Notes: generated by a model not told the origin, from the sequence alone. A stretch of 24,241 bases of DNA from Bacteroidota bacterium (GCA_016713445.1 JADJPB010000025.1:1-24241); one strand, 5' to 3'; shown: positions 1 to 8,424, counted from the stretch's first letter. Numbers and translations: made by a program.

Positions 1-1371
1 GTTGCAAATAAAGTGGTTCCGATGTTGTGCGGATCCGCTTTCAAAAATAAGGGTGTTCAAACAATGCTTGATTATGTGATGGAATTAATGCCTTCACCTT
101 TGGATAAAGAAAGCATCAAAGGTACTCACCCTGATACAGAAGAGGAAATTTCTCGTCGCCCTGACGTGAAGGAGCCTTTTACTGCTCTTGCCTTTAAAAT
201 TGCTACCGATCCTTTCGTAGGACGATTAGCATACTTCCGTTGCTATGCAGGAAAGTTAGATGCAGGTTCTTATGTCTTGAATACTCGTTCAGGTCAAAAG
301 GAGCGTATCTCTCGTATTTTCCAAATGCATGCAAACAAGCAAAATCAAATCCCAACGATTTTTGCTGGAGATATTGGTGCTGCTGTAGGATTTAAAGACA
401 TCAAAACTGGCGATACGCTTTGTGCTGAAAATGCGCCTATTATTCTTGAGGCTATGAACTTCCCAGAGCCTGTAATCGGATTAGCCATTGAGCCAAAGAC
501 GCAAACAGATATGGATAAGTTAGGAGTATCACTTGGTAAATTGGCCGAGGAAGATCCAACTTTCCGTGTGAAGTCTGATGAAGATACTGGTCAAACGATT
601 ATTTCAGAATGGGTGAGTTGCACTTGAAATTATTGTGGATCGTTTGAGAAGAGAGTTTAAAGTGGAGGTGAACCAAGGTGCTCCTCAAGTAAATTACAAG
701 AGGCGATCAATGGTACTGTAGAGCACAGAGAAGTTTAAAAAGCAAAACCCGGTGGTCGTGGTAAATTCGCGGATATTAAGTTTGTAGTATCTCCCTCTGA
801 TGAAGATTTTGAAGTAACAGAGAAGAATGGTGGATTACAATTCTTGAATGAAATTACAGGTGGTAATATTCCTCGTGAATTTATTCCCGCAGTGGAAAAA
901 GGATTCCGTTCAGCGATGGTAAATGGTGTATTAGCCGGTTACCAAGTTCAAAGATTGAAAGTGCGTTTGATCGACGGTTCTTACCACAACGTTGACTCGG
1001 ATGCATTATCATTTGAAATTTGTGCACGTACTGCTTTCCGTGAGTCATTGCCAAAAGCAAAGCCGGTTCTTCTGGAGCCTATCATGAAATTAGAGGTAAT
1101 CACTCCAGAGCAAAACATGGGTGATGTTGTAGGTGACCTTAATCGTCGTCGTGGACAAATGGAAGGAATGGATTCTCGTGGCGGAGCTCAAGTAGTAAAA
1201 GCAAAAGTTCCATTGTCTGAAATGTTCGGATATGTTACGGCATTACGTACCATTACTTCTGGTCGTGCTTCTTCAACCATGGAATTCTCACACTTCGCAG
1301 AAGCTCCTCGTAATGTTTCTGAAGAAGTGATCGCAAAATCAAAAGGTAAATCTTCTGCCGAAAAGGTGTAA
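1..1371 (+). CDS. fusA: Elongation factor G, 3' part (frame-broken by indels)
   Basis: This is the C-terminal two thirds of the translocation GTPase EF-G; the gene enters from the left edge in frame 1. Visible parts are the end of the G domain (PMLCGSAFKNKGVQ), domain II (from EPFTALAFKI), domain III (IGLAIEPKTQTDMDKLG, then GQTIIS), domain IV (ITGGNIPREF, YHNVDSDALSF) and domain V (TPEQNMGDVVGDLNRRRGQM to TSGRASSTMEFSHF). The reading frame breaks between about 605 and 770. A G seems missing near 607, another near 626 and a base near 690, and the codons around 736 (an in-frame TAA) are scrambled where VYKKQTGGRG is expected. Net frame is restored, so residues on both sides share frame 1. Loss of EF-G would be lethal, so I read these as sequence errors. 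The next gene is rpsJ with no tuf between, as in Bacteroidota. Confidence 0.95.
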
Positions 1372-1407
1372 GTATCTAAATAAAGACCTCAATACCGTTC
1401 TTATAAA

Positions 1408-1713
1408 ATGAGCCAAAGAATCAGAATTAAATTAAAGTCTTACGATTTTAATCTTGTAGATAAATCTGCAGAGAAAATCGTGAAGACGGTAAAGCCAACA
1501 GGTGCTATAGTGAGTGGTCCAATTCCACTTCCTACAGAGAAGAAAATTTACACGGTTCTTCGTTCACCACACGTTAACAAGAAGGCTCGTGAACAATTTC
1601 AATTGTGTTCATACAAGCGTCTCCTTGATATTTACAGCTCTACAGCAAAGACTGTAGATGCATTGATGAAGCTTGAACTTCCAAGTGGAGTAGAAGTAGA
1701 GATCAAAGTATAG
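1408..1713 (+). CDS. rpsJ: 30S ribosomal protein S10
   Basis: S10 is a 30S head protein that also acts as NusE in transcription antitermination with NusB. The 101-residue product is full length and collinear with the family: N-terminal RIRIKLKSYD, central GPIPLPTEKK, then YTVLRSPHVNKKAREQF and a C-terminal LPSGVEVEIKV. The ATG follows an A-rich stretch (CTTATAAA) with no Shine-Dalgarno. It lies 36 bp after fusA and is followed by one of the longest gaps of the operon (137 bp) before rplC. No frame problem is visible in this gene. Confidence 0.97.
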   Translation: MSQRIRIKLKSYDFNLVDKSAEKIVKTVKPTGAIVSGPIPLPTEKKIYTVLRSPHVNKKAREQFQLCSYKRLLDIYSSTAKTVDALMKLELPSGVEVEIKV

Positions 1714-1850
1714 TGCGCTTACAGTTACAGGATTAAAAATCGTTCTTTACATCCTATCCGAATTTAAATTAAAATCACAGCTTACGGCTGATTCAGACCG
1801 TATTGCTTATCAATAATCATTAAGACCAAAACAACTAAACCGTAGTTAAG
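1714..1850 (+). other. Gap between rpsJ and rplC
   Basis: These 137 bp hold no open reading frame. I see one weak hairpin (CAGC/GCTG around a TTACG loop, near 1780) and no match to the Bacteroidota TAnnTTTG promoter element. It could carry a leader or an internal promoter, but nothing in the sequence proves it. Confidence 0.4.
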
Positions 1851-2468
1851 ATGGCAAGTATAATCGGAAAAAAAGTCGGCATGACTAGCATCTTCGATGC
1901 AGAAGGAAATAATATTCCCTGCACTGTAGTTGAAGCCGGCCCTTGTGTAGTAACACAAGTTAAAACAATCGAGAATGACGGATATAATTCCGTGCAGCTC
2001 GCATTTGGTGACAAAAAAGAAAAAAACACGACCCAGCCATTAATGGGTCATTTTAAGAAAGCAAACACCACACCTAAGCAAAAGGTAATGGAATTCAAAG
2101 ACTTTGATCAAGAATTCCAAACCGGCGATTTAGTGAAGTGTGATATTTTTGTAGAGGGAGACTACTGCGATGTAGTAGGTACTTCTAAAGGAAAAGGTTT
2201 CCAGGGAGTTGTCAAGCGTCACAATTTTGGTGGTGTTGGTGGACAAACTCACGGTCAACACGATCGTCAACGTGCTCCAGGTTCGTTAGGTGCTTCTTCA
2301 TGGCCTTCAAGGGTTATGAAGGGAATGCGCATGGCCGGCCATCAAGGGAACGTTCGCGTATTGGTTCAAAATTTAGAAATTGTGAAAGTAATGCCTGAGC
2401 AAAACCTGCTTCTTGTAAGAGGTGCGGTTCCAGGTCATAAAGGTTCATTTGTAACGCTGTCGAAATAA
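1851..2468 (+). CDS. rplC: 50S ribosomal protein L3
   Basis: L3 binds 23S rRNA early in 50S assembly and sends a loop towards the peptidyl transferase centre. The 205-residue product has the usual length. It opens with MASIIGKKVGMTSIF and carries the conserved GKGFQGVVKRHNF, THGQHDRQRAPGSLGASSWP and SRVMKGMRMAGHQGNV blocks that form the loop region. The C-terminus (LLLVRGAVPGHKGSFV) is typical. The start follows GTAGTTAAG, with no strong ribosome binding site. rplD begins 2 nt after its stop, which implies translational coupling. Confidence 0.97.
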   Translation: MASIIGKKVGMTSIFDAEGNNIPCTVVEAGPCVVTQVKTIENDGYNSVQLAFGDKKEKNTTQPLMGHFKKANTTPKQKVMEFKDFDQEFQTGDLVKCDIFVEGDYCDVVGTSKGKGFQGVVKRHNFGGVGGQTHGQHDRQRAPGSLGASSWPSRVMKGMRMAGHQGNVRVLVQNLEIVKVMPEQNLLLVRGAVPGHKGSFVTLSK

Positions 2469-2470
2469 TC

Positions 2471-3101
2471 ATGGAAGTATCTGTATATAATAGTACTGGA
2501 AAAGAAACAGGACGCAAAGCAGATTCTGAACGAAGACATCTTCGGTATCAGCCCCAATGATCATGCTATCTATCTTGATGTGAAGCAACATCTTGCGAAT
2601 CGTCGTCAAGGAACTAGCAAGGCAAAAGAGCGTAACGAAGTTTCTGGAACAACAAAGAAGTTGAAGAAACAAAAAGGAACTGGCGGAGCACGTGCTGGTT
2701 CTAAGAAGAGCCCTGTTTTTGTGGGTGGTGGACGTGTATTCGGACCGCAACCACGTGATTATACTTTCAGCTTAAACAAGAAGTTGAAGCGCCTTGCACG
2801 TATATCTGCGCTTTCTTATAAGGCTAAATCGAATAATGTGATGGTGTTGGAAGATCTAAATTTTGATCATCCAAAAACAAAGCTGATCGTAGATTTAGTA
2901 AATAATTTGAAGGTATCGGATAAAAAAACGTTATTGGTTCTGCCTCAATCGAATAAAAACGTATATTTGTCGTCCCGAAATTTGGAGCGCAGTAAAGTAG
3001 TAACAGCCTCTGATTTAAACACATACGATATTATGCATGCGCATAATATTATTGTTACGGAGAGCTCGCTTCCGGTAATCGAAAGCACATTGCTTAAATA
3101 A
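2471..3101 (+). CDS. rplD: 50S ribosomal protein L4 (one-base frameshift)
   Basis: L4 lines the constriction of the peptide exit tunnel. The gene starts at the ATG at 2471 (MEVSVYNSTGKETG), 2 nt after rplC. The frame breaks near 2518-2522: the string AAAGCAGATTCTGAAC contains one extra base, most simply the G before ATT. Removing it gives KAILNEDIFG and joins the rest (VKQHLANRRQGTSKAKERNE, GTGGARAGSKKSP, RVFGPQPRDY). The corrected protein is about 209 residues, the normal length. Without correction the reading ends at a TGA near 2560, and an artificial GTG start at 2580 would give a 173-residue fragment. I infer a sequence error because L4 is needed for 50S assembly. Confidence 0.94.
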
Positions 3102-3115
3102 TCAACACTTCGGTG

Positions 3116-3145
3116 AAATTATTTTCGGATTAATGAAAATAATTT
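3116..3145. promoter_or_regulatory. AT-rich hairpin between rplD and rplW
   Basis: Two perfectly complementary 11-nt arms, AAATTATTTTC (3116-3126) and GAAAATAATTT (3135-3145), flank an 8-nt loop. The stem is too AT-rich for a classical terminator but is the only clear secondary structure in this 102-bp gap. It could be an mRNA-stability or attenuation element; no function is shown. Confidence 0.35.
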
Positions 3146-3203
3146 TGACGAGGAAATTCTTAAATAATTAAGTGCATAGGCACGATAAACCTATAAGAGT
3201 AAA

Positions 3204-3494
3204 ATGGATATCCTGAAGAAACCGCTAGTCACTGAAAAGATGAACCGGATTGCAGAAAAACAACCGCGCTATGGCTTCATCCTGGAAAGACGCGCCAATA
3301 AGCTCGAAATTAAAAAAGCGGTAGAAGCGATGTATGGAGTAAATGTTGAATCGGTAAACACAATGATTTATCGTGGCGGGGCTATGAGCCGTGGCACGAA
3401 AACCGGCATAGTTACAGGTCAACGTCCAAACATTAAAAAGGCAATCGTAACCTTGAAAGCAGGTGAAACAATTGATTTCTTCAGTAATATTTAA
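3204..3494 (+). CDS. rplW: 50S ribosomal protein L23
   Basis: L23 sits at the tunnel exit, where trigger factor and SRP dock. The 96-residue product is complete: MDILKKPLVTEKMNR, then ERRANKLEIKKAVEAMYGV with the conserved VxSVNTM-type strand, and the Bacteroidota-style basic loop RGTKTGIVTGQRPNIKKA. The ATG follows AGAGTAAA. It comes 102 bp after rplD, across the AT-rich hairpin, and 14 bp before rplB. Confidence 0.97.
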   Translation: MDILKKPLVTEKMNRIAEKQPRYGFILERRANKLEIKKAVEAMYGVNVESVNTMIYRGGAMSRGTKTGIVTGQRPNIKKAIVTLKAGETIDFFSNI

Positions 3495-3508
3495 TCGAGA
3501 ATAGAGCA

Positions 3509-4331
3509 ATGGCAACTAAGAAATACGTCCAATGACTCCTGGTCAACGCCATCAAACGCGTACTGACTATGCAGAGATTACAGCCAGTGAGCCGGAAAAA
3601 TCATTATTGGTTTCTTTGAAGCGCAGTGGTGGTAGAAATAATACGGGTAAGATGACCATGCGTTATATCGGTGGTGGTCACCGTAAGATGTATCGTATCA
3701 TCGATTTTAAACGTGACAAATTTGATGTTGCGGGTACAATTGAAACGATTGAGTACGATCCAAACAGAACTTCATTTATCGCTTTAGTAAAATATGCTGA
3801 CGGCGAAAAAAGATACATCATTGCACCGAATGGTATTCAGGTAGGACAAGTGATTGCAATGGTCCAACCGTTGCTCCTGAAGTAGGTAATGCAATGCCAT
3901 TAAAAGATATTCCATTGGGAACTGTGGTGCATAACATTGAAATGCGCCCAGGTCAAGGTGGAAAAATTGCACGCAGTGCGGGTTCATACGCTCAGTTAGC
4001 TGCTCGTGAAGATAAATATGCTGTACTAAAGATGCCATCGGGCGAGACACGTAAAGTGCTTGTTGTATGTATGGCAACGGTAGGTTCTGTATCTAATTCT
4101 GATCACGATAAGCAAAGCAAAGGTAAAGCGGGTAAAAACCGTTGGTTGGGACGTCGTCCACGTGTACGTGGTGTTGCTATGAATCCAGTAGATCATCCAA
4201 TGGGTGGAGGTGAAGGCCGTGCTTCTGGTGGACATCCACGTAGTCGCAAAGGTTTAATTGCAAAAGGATACAAAACGCGTAAGAAGAGTAACCCTTCGAA
4301 TAAGTACATCCTTGAGCGTCGTAAAAAATAA
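3509..4331 (+). CDS. rplB: 50S ribosomal protein L2 (two one-base frameshifts)
   Basis: L2 stabilises the peptidyl transferase region and 50S-30S contacts. The true start is the ATG at 3509 (MATKKY). A missing C near 3525 (TAC|CGT) creates an early TGA; restoring it gives KYRPMTPGQRHQ. A second missing base, an A near 3858 (GCAAT for GCAAAT), breaks VIANGPTVAPEVGN and produces a false stop at 3885. With both restored the product is about 274 residues, the family length. The C-terminal half carries the signature MNPVDHPMGGGEGRASGGHP with the conserved histidine, followed by KGYKTRKKSNPS. Reading either fragment alone would give a wrong gene model. Confidence 0.95.
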
Positions 4332-4361
4332 TTGTATAAGGTAATCTGACTATAAAATAAC

Positions 4362-4640
4362 ATGAGTCGTTCGCTTAAAAAAGGCCCTTTCATTGATTAT
4401 AAACTCGAGAGCAAAGTTCTTGGGATGAATGAAGGCAAGAAAAAAGCTACCATCAAGACATGGTCGCGCAGATCAATGATCTCTCCGGATTTCGTTGGTA
4501 ACACGTTCGCTGTACACAATGGAAATAAATTTATTCCGGTATATGTGACTGAAAACATGGTTGGACATAAACTGGGCGAATTTGCTCCTACCCGTTCTTT
4601 CAGGGGGCATTCCGGTTCTAAAGACAAAGGATCTAAATAA
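4362..4640 (+). CDS. rpsS: 30S ribosomal protein S19
   Basis: S19 is a 30S head protein that pairs with S13 at the intersubunit bridge near the A site. The 92-residue product opens with MSRSLKKGPFID and contains TWSRRSMISPDFVG, AVHNGNKFIPVYVTENMVG and KLGEFAPTRSFRGHSG, all family signatures. The ATG follows AAAATAAC. rplV starts only 2 nt after the stop, so the two are probably translationally coupled. Confidence 0.97.
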   Translation: MSRSLKKGPFIDYKLESKVLGMNEGKKKATIKTWSRRSMISPDFVGNTFAVHNGNKFIPVYVTENMVGHKLGEFAPTRSFRGHSGSKDKGSK

Positions 4641-4642
4641 TT

Positions 4643-5071
4643 ATGGGAGCTAGAAAACGTAATGTCGCTGAAGAGCGTAAAGCAGCTCTTAAGAAAGTAG
4701 CAATTGCAAAATTAAATGACTGTCCTACTTCTCCGCGTAAAATGCGTTTGGTAGCTGATATGATTCGTGGTAAACGTGTGGATTATGCGTTAGCTATGCT
4801 TCGTCTCAGCACCAAAGAAGCTGCAGGTCGTTTGGAAAAACTTCTTTTATCTGCACTTGCAAATTGGCAAGCGAAGAACGAAGGAAGTCGTATCGAAGAT
4901 CAGGAGTTAGTGGTGAAGCAAGTGAATGGTGACTCAGGTCGTCAATTGAAGCGTCTTCTTCGAGCACCTCAAGGTCGTGGTCACAGGATCCGTAAGCGTT
5001 CAAATCATATAACTTTAGTAGTGGACAACAAAAACGCTGTTGTTGCTGCAAATAATAATACTGCTAACTAA
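4643..5071 (+). CDS. rplV: 50S ribosomal protein L22
   Basis: L22 contributes the long beta-hairpin that narrows the exit tunnel. The core is normal: CPTSPRKMRLVADMIRGK, then LLLSALANWQAKNE and the hairpin LLRAPQGRGHRIRKRSNHIT. At 142 residues it is longer than the ~110 of many bacteria because of an N-terminal extension (GARKRNVAEERKAALKKVAI) and an Asn/Ala-rich C-terminal tail (KNAVVAANNNTAN). Such extensions are usual in Bacteroidota. No frame problem is seen. Confidence 0.96.
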   Translation: MGARKRNVAEERKAALKKVAIAKLNDCPTSPRKMRLVADMIRGKRVDYALAMLRLSTKEAAGRLEKLLLSALANWQAKNEGSRIEDQELVVKQVNGDSGRQLKRLLRAPQGRGHRIRKRSNHITLVVDNKNAVVAANNNTAN

Positions 5072-5080
5072 GTAGATTAA

Positions 5081-5880
5081 ATGGGACAAAAAGCTAACCC
5101 GATAGGCAATCGTTTAGGAATCATCCGTGGATGGGATTCTAACTGGTATGGAGGAAAAAATTATTCTGAAAAACTAGTGGAAGATGAAAAATCCGCAAAT
5201 ATTTACTGGCCCGACTTGCGAAAGGCGGAGTATCACGTATCGTTATTGAGCGTACGTTGAAATTAATCACGGTAACTATTCACACTGCTCGTCCGGGTAT
5301 TGTGATTGGAAAAGGTGGTGCTGAAGTAGATAAATTGAAAGAAGAAGTAAAGAAACTTACCAAGAAGGAAGTTCAAATTAATATCTTCGAAATTAAGCGT
5401 CCAGAATTAGATGCTCAATTAGTAGCCGATGGAATAGCTCGTCAATTAGAAGCGCGTATTTCTTTCCGTCGTGCCATGAAGCAATCCGTTGCATCTACGA
5501 TGCGCATGGGTGCTGAAGGAATTAAGATTAACTGTTCAGGTCGTTTAGGTGGTGCAGAGATCGCACGTTCCGAGCAATATAAAGAAGGGCGCGTTCCATT
5601 ACATACATTCCGTGCAGATATCGATTACGCCTTAGCGGAAGCGCTAACAACTTATGGTCTCATTGGGATTAAAGTTTGGATTTGCAAAGGTGAGGTCTTT
5701 GGAAAGAGAGATCTAGCACTGAACGTAGGTATCGCAAGTACATCAAAAGGTGGCGGTGAGAAGCGTAGTGAGAGAGGAGATCGTAACGATCGTGGCGATC
5801 GTGGTGGAAACAGAGGTGGTGGAAATAGAGGCGGAGGAAACAGAGGTGGTGGTGATCGTGGAAAAGGATCAAGAGATTAA
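5081..5880 (+). CDS. rpsC: 30S ribosomal protein S3 with RGG-rich tail (one-base frameshift)
   Basis: S3 lies at the mRNA entry channel and has helicase-like activity with S4 and S5. The start is the ATG at 5081 (MGQKANPIGNRLGI). One A is missing from the A5 run at 5187-5191; restoring it changes DEKSANIY to EDEKIRKYLLARLAKGG and joins the KH domain (RPGIVIGKGGAEVDKL, with the GKGG loop). The corrected length is about 266 residues. The last ~40 residues form a low-complexity Arg/Gly tail with repeated NRGGG units (about 5790-5865) ending GKGSRD. The tail's DNA is a degenerate 15-bp tandem repeat. Such tails can contact RNA, but no role is known here. Confidence 0.95.
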
Positions 5881-5921
5881 TAAATTAAAAAGGACGAATA
5901 ATTAGATAAAGTAGCTGAATC

Positions 5922-6341
5922 ATGTTACAGCCTAAAAAAACCAAGTTCAGAAAGCAACATAAAATGGTTCCGAGTGGTACTGCCACAAGAGGAACGTCAT
6001 TGGCTTTTGGAACTTTTGGAATCAAATCATTAGAGACTTGTTGGATTACCTCTCGTCAAATTGAAGCTGCCCGTATTGCGGTAACTCGTTTCATGAAGCG
6101 TGAAGGACAAATCTGGATCAGAATATTCCCTGATAAGCCAATTACACGCAAGCCTTTAGAAGTACGTATGGGAAAAGGAAAGGGAGCTCCTGAATATTGG
6201 GTAGCTACAGTAAAGCCTGGAACCGTAATCTTCGAAGCGGAAGGTGTTCCTTTGAATGTCGCTAAAGAGGCAATGCGCCTTGCATCACAAAAATTACCGG
6301 TGACAACTCGATTTGTTGTTCGCCCAGATTATACAGAATAA
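5922..6341 (+). CDS. rplP: 50S ribosomal protein L16
   Basis: L16 organises the A-site tRNA binding region of the 50S subunit. The 139-residue product is full length: MLQPKKTKFRKQHKM, then GTSLAFGTFGIKSLE, ITSRQIEAARIAVTR and the conserved MGKGKGAPEYWVA loop, ending LPVTTRFVVR. It starts 41 bp after rpsC and overlaps nothing; rpmC follows after 13 nt. Confidence 0.97.
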   Translation: MLQPKKTKFRKQHKMVPSGTATRGTSLAFGTFGIKSLETCWITSRQIEAARIAVTRFMKREGQIWIRIFPDKPITRKPLEVRMGKGKGAPEYWVATVKPGTVIFEAEGVPLNVAKEAMRLASQKLPVTTRFVVRPDYTE

Positions 6342-6354
6342 ACCGAAGAATGCC

Positions 6355-6564
6355 ATGAAACAGTCTATCGTTAAAGACCTTACTACGGATGAAGTCCGTG
6401 CCAAGATAGGTGAAGAGCGTACCAGCTATACAAAAATGAAAATGGCGCATGCCGTTTCACCCATCGAAAATCCGATGAAGATTCGTGCTTCTCGTCGTGC
6501 CATCGCACGTCTTATGACAGAATTACGCAGCCGCTTGGCTCAAACTCCATCTGCCCAAAAATAA
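6355..6564 (+). CDS. rpmC: 50S ribosomal protein L29
   Basis: L29 sits beside L23 at the tunnel exit. I chose the ATG at 6355, giving 69 residues that begin MKQSIVKDLTTDEVRAKI. An in-frame upstream start at 6313 would overlap rplP and add 14 residues with no family similarity. The rest shows the expected long helices (EERTSYTKMKMAHAV, then SRRAIARLMTELRSRL). The gene ends 2 nt before rpsQ. Confidence 0.95.
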   Translation: MKQSIVKDLTTDEVRAKIGEERTSYTKMKMAHAVSPIENPMKIRASRRAIARLMTELRSRLAQTPSAQK

Positions 6565-6566
6565 TC

Positions 6567-6822
6567 ATGGAACAAAGAACGCTTAGAAAAGAACGTATCG
6601 GTATGGTTACCGGTTCTAAAATGAATAAATCAATTGTTGTTTCTGTTGAAGCACGTGAGAAGCATCCAAAGTATGGTAAGTTCATTAAAAAAACCAAAAC
6701 ATATATGGCCCACGATGAGAAGAATGAGTGTGGTGAGGGCGATACAGTAAAAATCATGGAAACACGTCCATTAAGCAAGCTGAAACGCTGGCGCATGGTT
6801 GAAGTAGAAAAAAGCGAAATAA
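6567..6822 (+). CDS. rpsQ: 30S ribosomal protein S17 (extra A before the stop)
   Basis: S17 is an OB-fold primary binder of the 16S 5' domain. The product begins MEQRTLRKERIGMVTGSKMN and contains KHPKYGKFIKKTKTY and GDTVKIMETRPLSKLKRWRM. As given, the frame runs through into rplN and makes a 222-residue S17-L14 fusion. The A6 run at 6808-6813 is one A too long: with A5 the codons read GTA GAA AAA GCG AAA TAA and S17 ends at 6822 with about 84 residues, its normal size. I therefore annotate separate genes. Confidence 0.92.
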
Positions 6823-6866
6823 CCTGTATCCTTCCTCTCGGGGAAGAGACAATCAAGGAACTAAAA

Positions 6867-7235
6867 ATGATACAGCAAGAGTCAAGGCTCGTAGTAGCCG
6901 ATAATAGTGGTGCCAAAGAGGTACTTTGCATCCGCGTACTCGGCGGAACTGCTAAACGATATGCATCCTTAGGAGACAAGATCGTTGTAACTGTTAAGAA
7001 TGCGCTTCCTAGCGGAAACGTAAAGAAAGGAACAGTTTCTAAAGCCGTAGTAGTAAGAGTGAGCAAGGAAGTACGTCGTGAAGACGGATCCTATATTCGC
7101 TTCGACGATAACGCAGTGGTGTTATTGAACAATCAGGATGAATTGCGTGGTACACGTATTTTCGGACCTGTTGCTCGTGAACTGCGTGAGAAACAATTTA
7201 TGAAAATCGTATCATTAGCCCCGGAGGTGCTCTAA
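6867..7235 (+). CDS. rplN: 50S ribosomal protein L14
   Basis: L14 forms intersubunit bridges and is the docking site of the silencing factor RsfS. The ATG at 6867 gives exactly 122 residues, the standard length: MIQQESRLVVADNSGAKEV, then DGSYIRFDDNAVVLLN and GTRIFGPVARELREKQFMKI, ending SLAPEVL. It starts 44 bp after the corrected rpsQ stop and ends 3 nt before rplX. A GGAGGTG string near its end is part of the conserved PEVL codons, so it should not be assumed to be a ribosome binding site for rplX. Confidence 0.96.
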   Translation: MIQQESRLVVADNSGAKEVLCIRVLGGTAKRYASLGDKIVVTVKNALPSGNVKKGTVSKAVVVRVSKEVRREDGSYIRFDDNAVVLLNNQDELRGTRIFGPVARELREKQFMKIVSLAPEVL

Positions 7236-7238
7236 GAA

Positions 7239-7565
7239 ATGGAACGTAAGAAAAACAAACAACAGAAGCTGCATGTGCGCAAGGGCGACCTTGTGAAAGT
7301 ATTGAGCGGCGACTCTAAAGGTCAGCAAGGAAAAGTTTTGGAAGTGATTCCAGAGAAAAATACTGCACTCGTAGAGAAAGTAAATATGATTTCGAAGCAT
7401 ACACGTCCAAATGCACAGAATACCCAAGGTGGTATCGTGAAGCAAGAGGCTCCTGTTCGTATCTCGAAATTAATGGTAGTGGATCCTGCTACTGGAAAAC
7501 CAGGTCGAGTGGGTCGTCGTTTAGAAGACGGAAAACTAGTACGATATATTAAAACTAAAAAATAA
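7239..7565 (+). CDS. rplX: 50S ribosomal protein L24
   Basis: L24 is an assembly initiator near the 5' end of 23S rRNA. The 108-residue product has the KOW motif (KGDLVKVLSGDSKGQQGKVL) near residues 15-35, followed by VEKVNMISKHTRPN, GGIVKQEAPVRIS and the C-terminal GRVGRRLEDGKLVRY. The first residues (MERKKNKQQKLHVR) are basic. It is separated from rplE by 20 bp that carry a good Shine-Dalgarno. Confidence 0.96.
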   Translation: MERKKNKQQKLHVRKGDLVKVLSGDSKGQQGKVLEVIPEKNTALVEKVNMISKHTRPNAQNTQGGIVKQEAPVRISKLMVVDPATGKPGRVGRRLEDGKLVRYIKTKK

Positions 7566-7571
7566 CCGGTC

Positions 7572-7577
7572 GGAGGT
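7572..7577 (+). promoter_or_regulatory. Shine-Dalgarno of rplE
   Basis: GGAGGT lies 8 nt before the rplE ATG (7586). It is outside any coding region. Most other genes in this operon have only A/T-rich sequence before the start, so this canonical site stands out. Confidence 0.6.
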
Positions 7578-7585
7578 AAAAAGAT

Positions 7586-8143
7586 ATGAATTACGAACCA
7601 CGCCTGAAAACGAAATACCGCAATGAGATGATGAAGTCATTGCGCGATAAGTTTCAATACAAAAGTGTAATGCAAGTTCCTCGCCTTACCAAAATTTGTT
7701 TAAATCAGGGTTTAGGAGATGCAGTTTCTGATAAGAAGATTATTGAATCTGCCATTAATGAAATGACAACCGTTTCAGGACAGAAAGCAGTAGCTACGAA
7801 GTCTCGTAAGGACATTTCGAACTTTAAACTTCGTGCCGGTGTTCCCATCGGAGCAAGAGTGACTTTACGCGGTGATCGCATGTATGAATTTCTTGATCGC
7901 TTGATCGCAGTTGCTCTTCCTCGTATTCGTGACTTCCGTGGTGTGAATGATAAAGGTTTTGACGGTCGTGGAAATTATACACTCGGCGTTACAGAACAAA
8001 TCATTTTCCCTGAAATTGATATTGATAAGGTGAACAAAATCCAAGGTATGGACATCACTTTTGTTACTACAGCTACGAAGGATAGTGAAGCGTTGGAACT
8101 ACTTAAGGAATTTGGTATTCCATTTAAAAATCAAACTAAATAA
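7586..8143 (+). CDS. rplE: 50S ribosomal protein L5
   Basis: L5 binds 5S rRNA in the central protuberance and contacts the P-site tRNA. The 185-residue product is full length: PRLKTKYRNEMMKSL, KICLNQGLGDAVSDKK, SGQKAVATKSRKDISNF, RAGVPIGARVTLRGDRM and FPEIDIDKVNKIQGMDITF. It is preceded by a clear Shine-Dalgarno, and rpsN starts 11 bp downstream. Confidence 0.97.
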   Translation: MNYEPRLKTKYRNEMMKSLRDKFQYKSVMQVPRLTKICLNQGLGDAVSDKKIIESAINEMTTVSGQKAVATKSRKDISNFKLRAGVPIGARVTLRGDRMYEFLDRLIAVALPRIRDFRGVNDKGFDGRGNYTLGVTEQIIFPEIDIDKVNKIQGMDITFVTTATKDSEALELLKEFGIPFKNQTK

Positions 8144-8154
8144 TAGTTAGAACG

Positions 8155-8424
8155 ATGTCAAAAGAATCGATCAAAGCGCGCGAACTAAAGCGCATCCGTT
8201 TGGTAGAAAAGTATGCGGAGAAACGTGCAGCATTGAAAGCAGCAGGTGATCATGTAGGCTTACAAAAATTACCAAAGAATTCTGCACCTTGCCGTGTTAG
8301 AAATCGTTGTAAACTTACCGGACGCCCAAGAGGATATATACGTCAATTTGGAATTTCTCGTGTGATGTTCCGCAAATTGGCGCTCGAAGGAAAAATTGCC
8401 GGTGTCACTAAATCCAGCTGGTAA
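8155..8424 (+). CDS. rpsN: 30S ribosomal protein S14, long zinc-free type
   Basis: S14 is a late-assembling 30S head protein. The 89-residue product is the long form: MSKESIKARELKRIRL, LPKNSAPCRVRNRCKLTGRP, then RGYIRQFGISRVMFRKLA and the C-terminal TKSSW. Only two cysteines remain, so the four-Cys zinc ribbon of the short form is absent. Confidence 0.97.
   Translation: MSKESIKARELKRIRLVEKYAEKRAALKAAGDHVGLQKLPKNSAPCRVRNRCKLTGRPRGYIRQFGISRVMFRKLALEGKIAGVTKSSW

Noticed and set aside
6512..7066. A 184-codon open frame on the minus strand across rpsQ and rplN
   Set aside because: It lies fully antisense to two conserved ribosomal genes and shows low-complexity Ser/Leu/Thr content with no family features; it mirrors their codon use.
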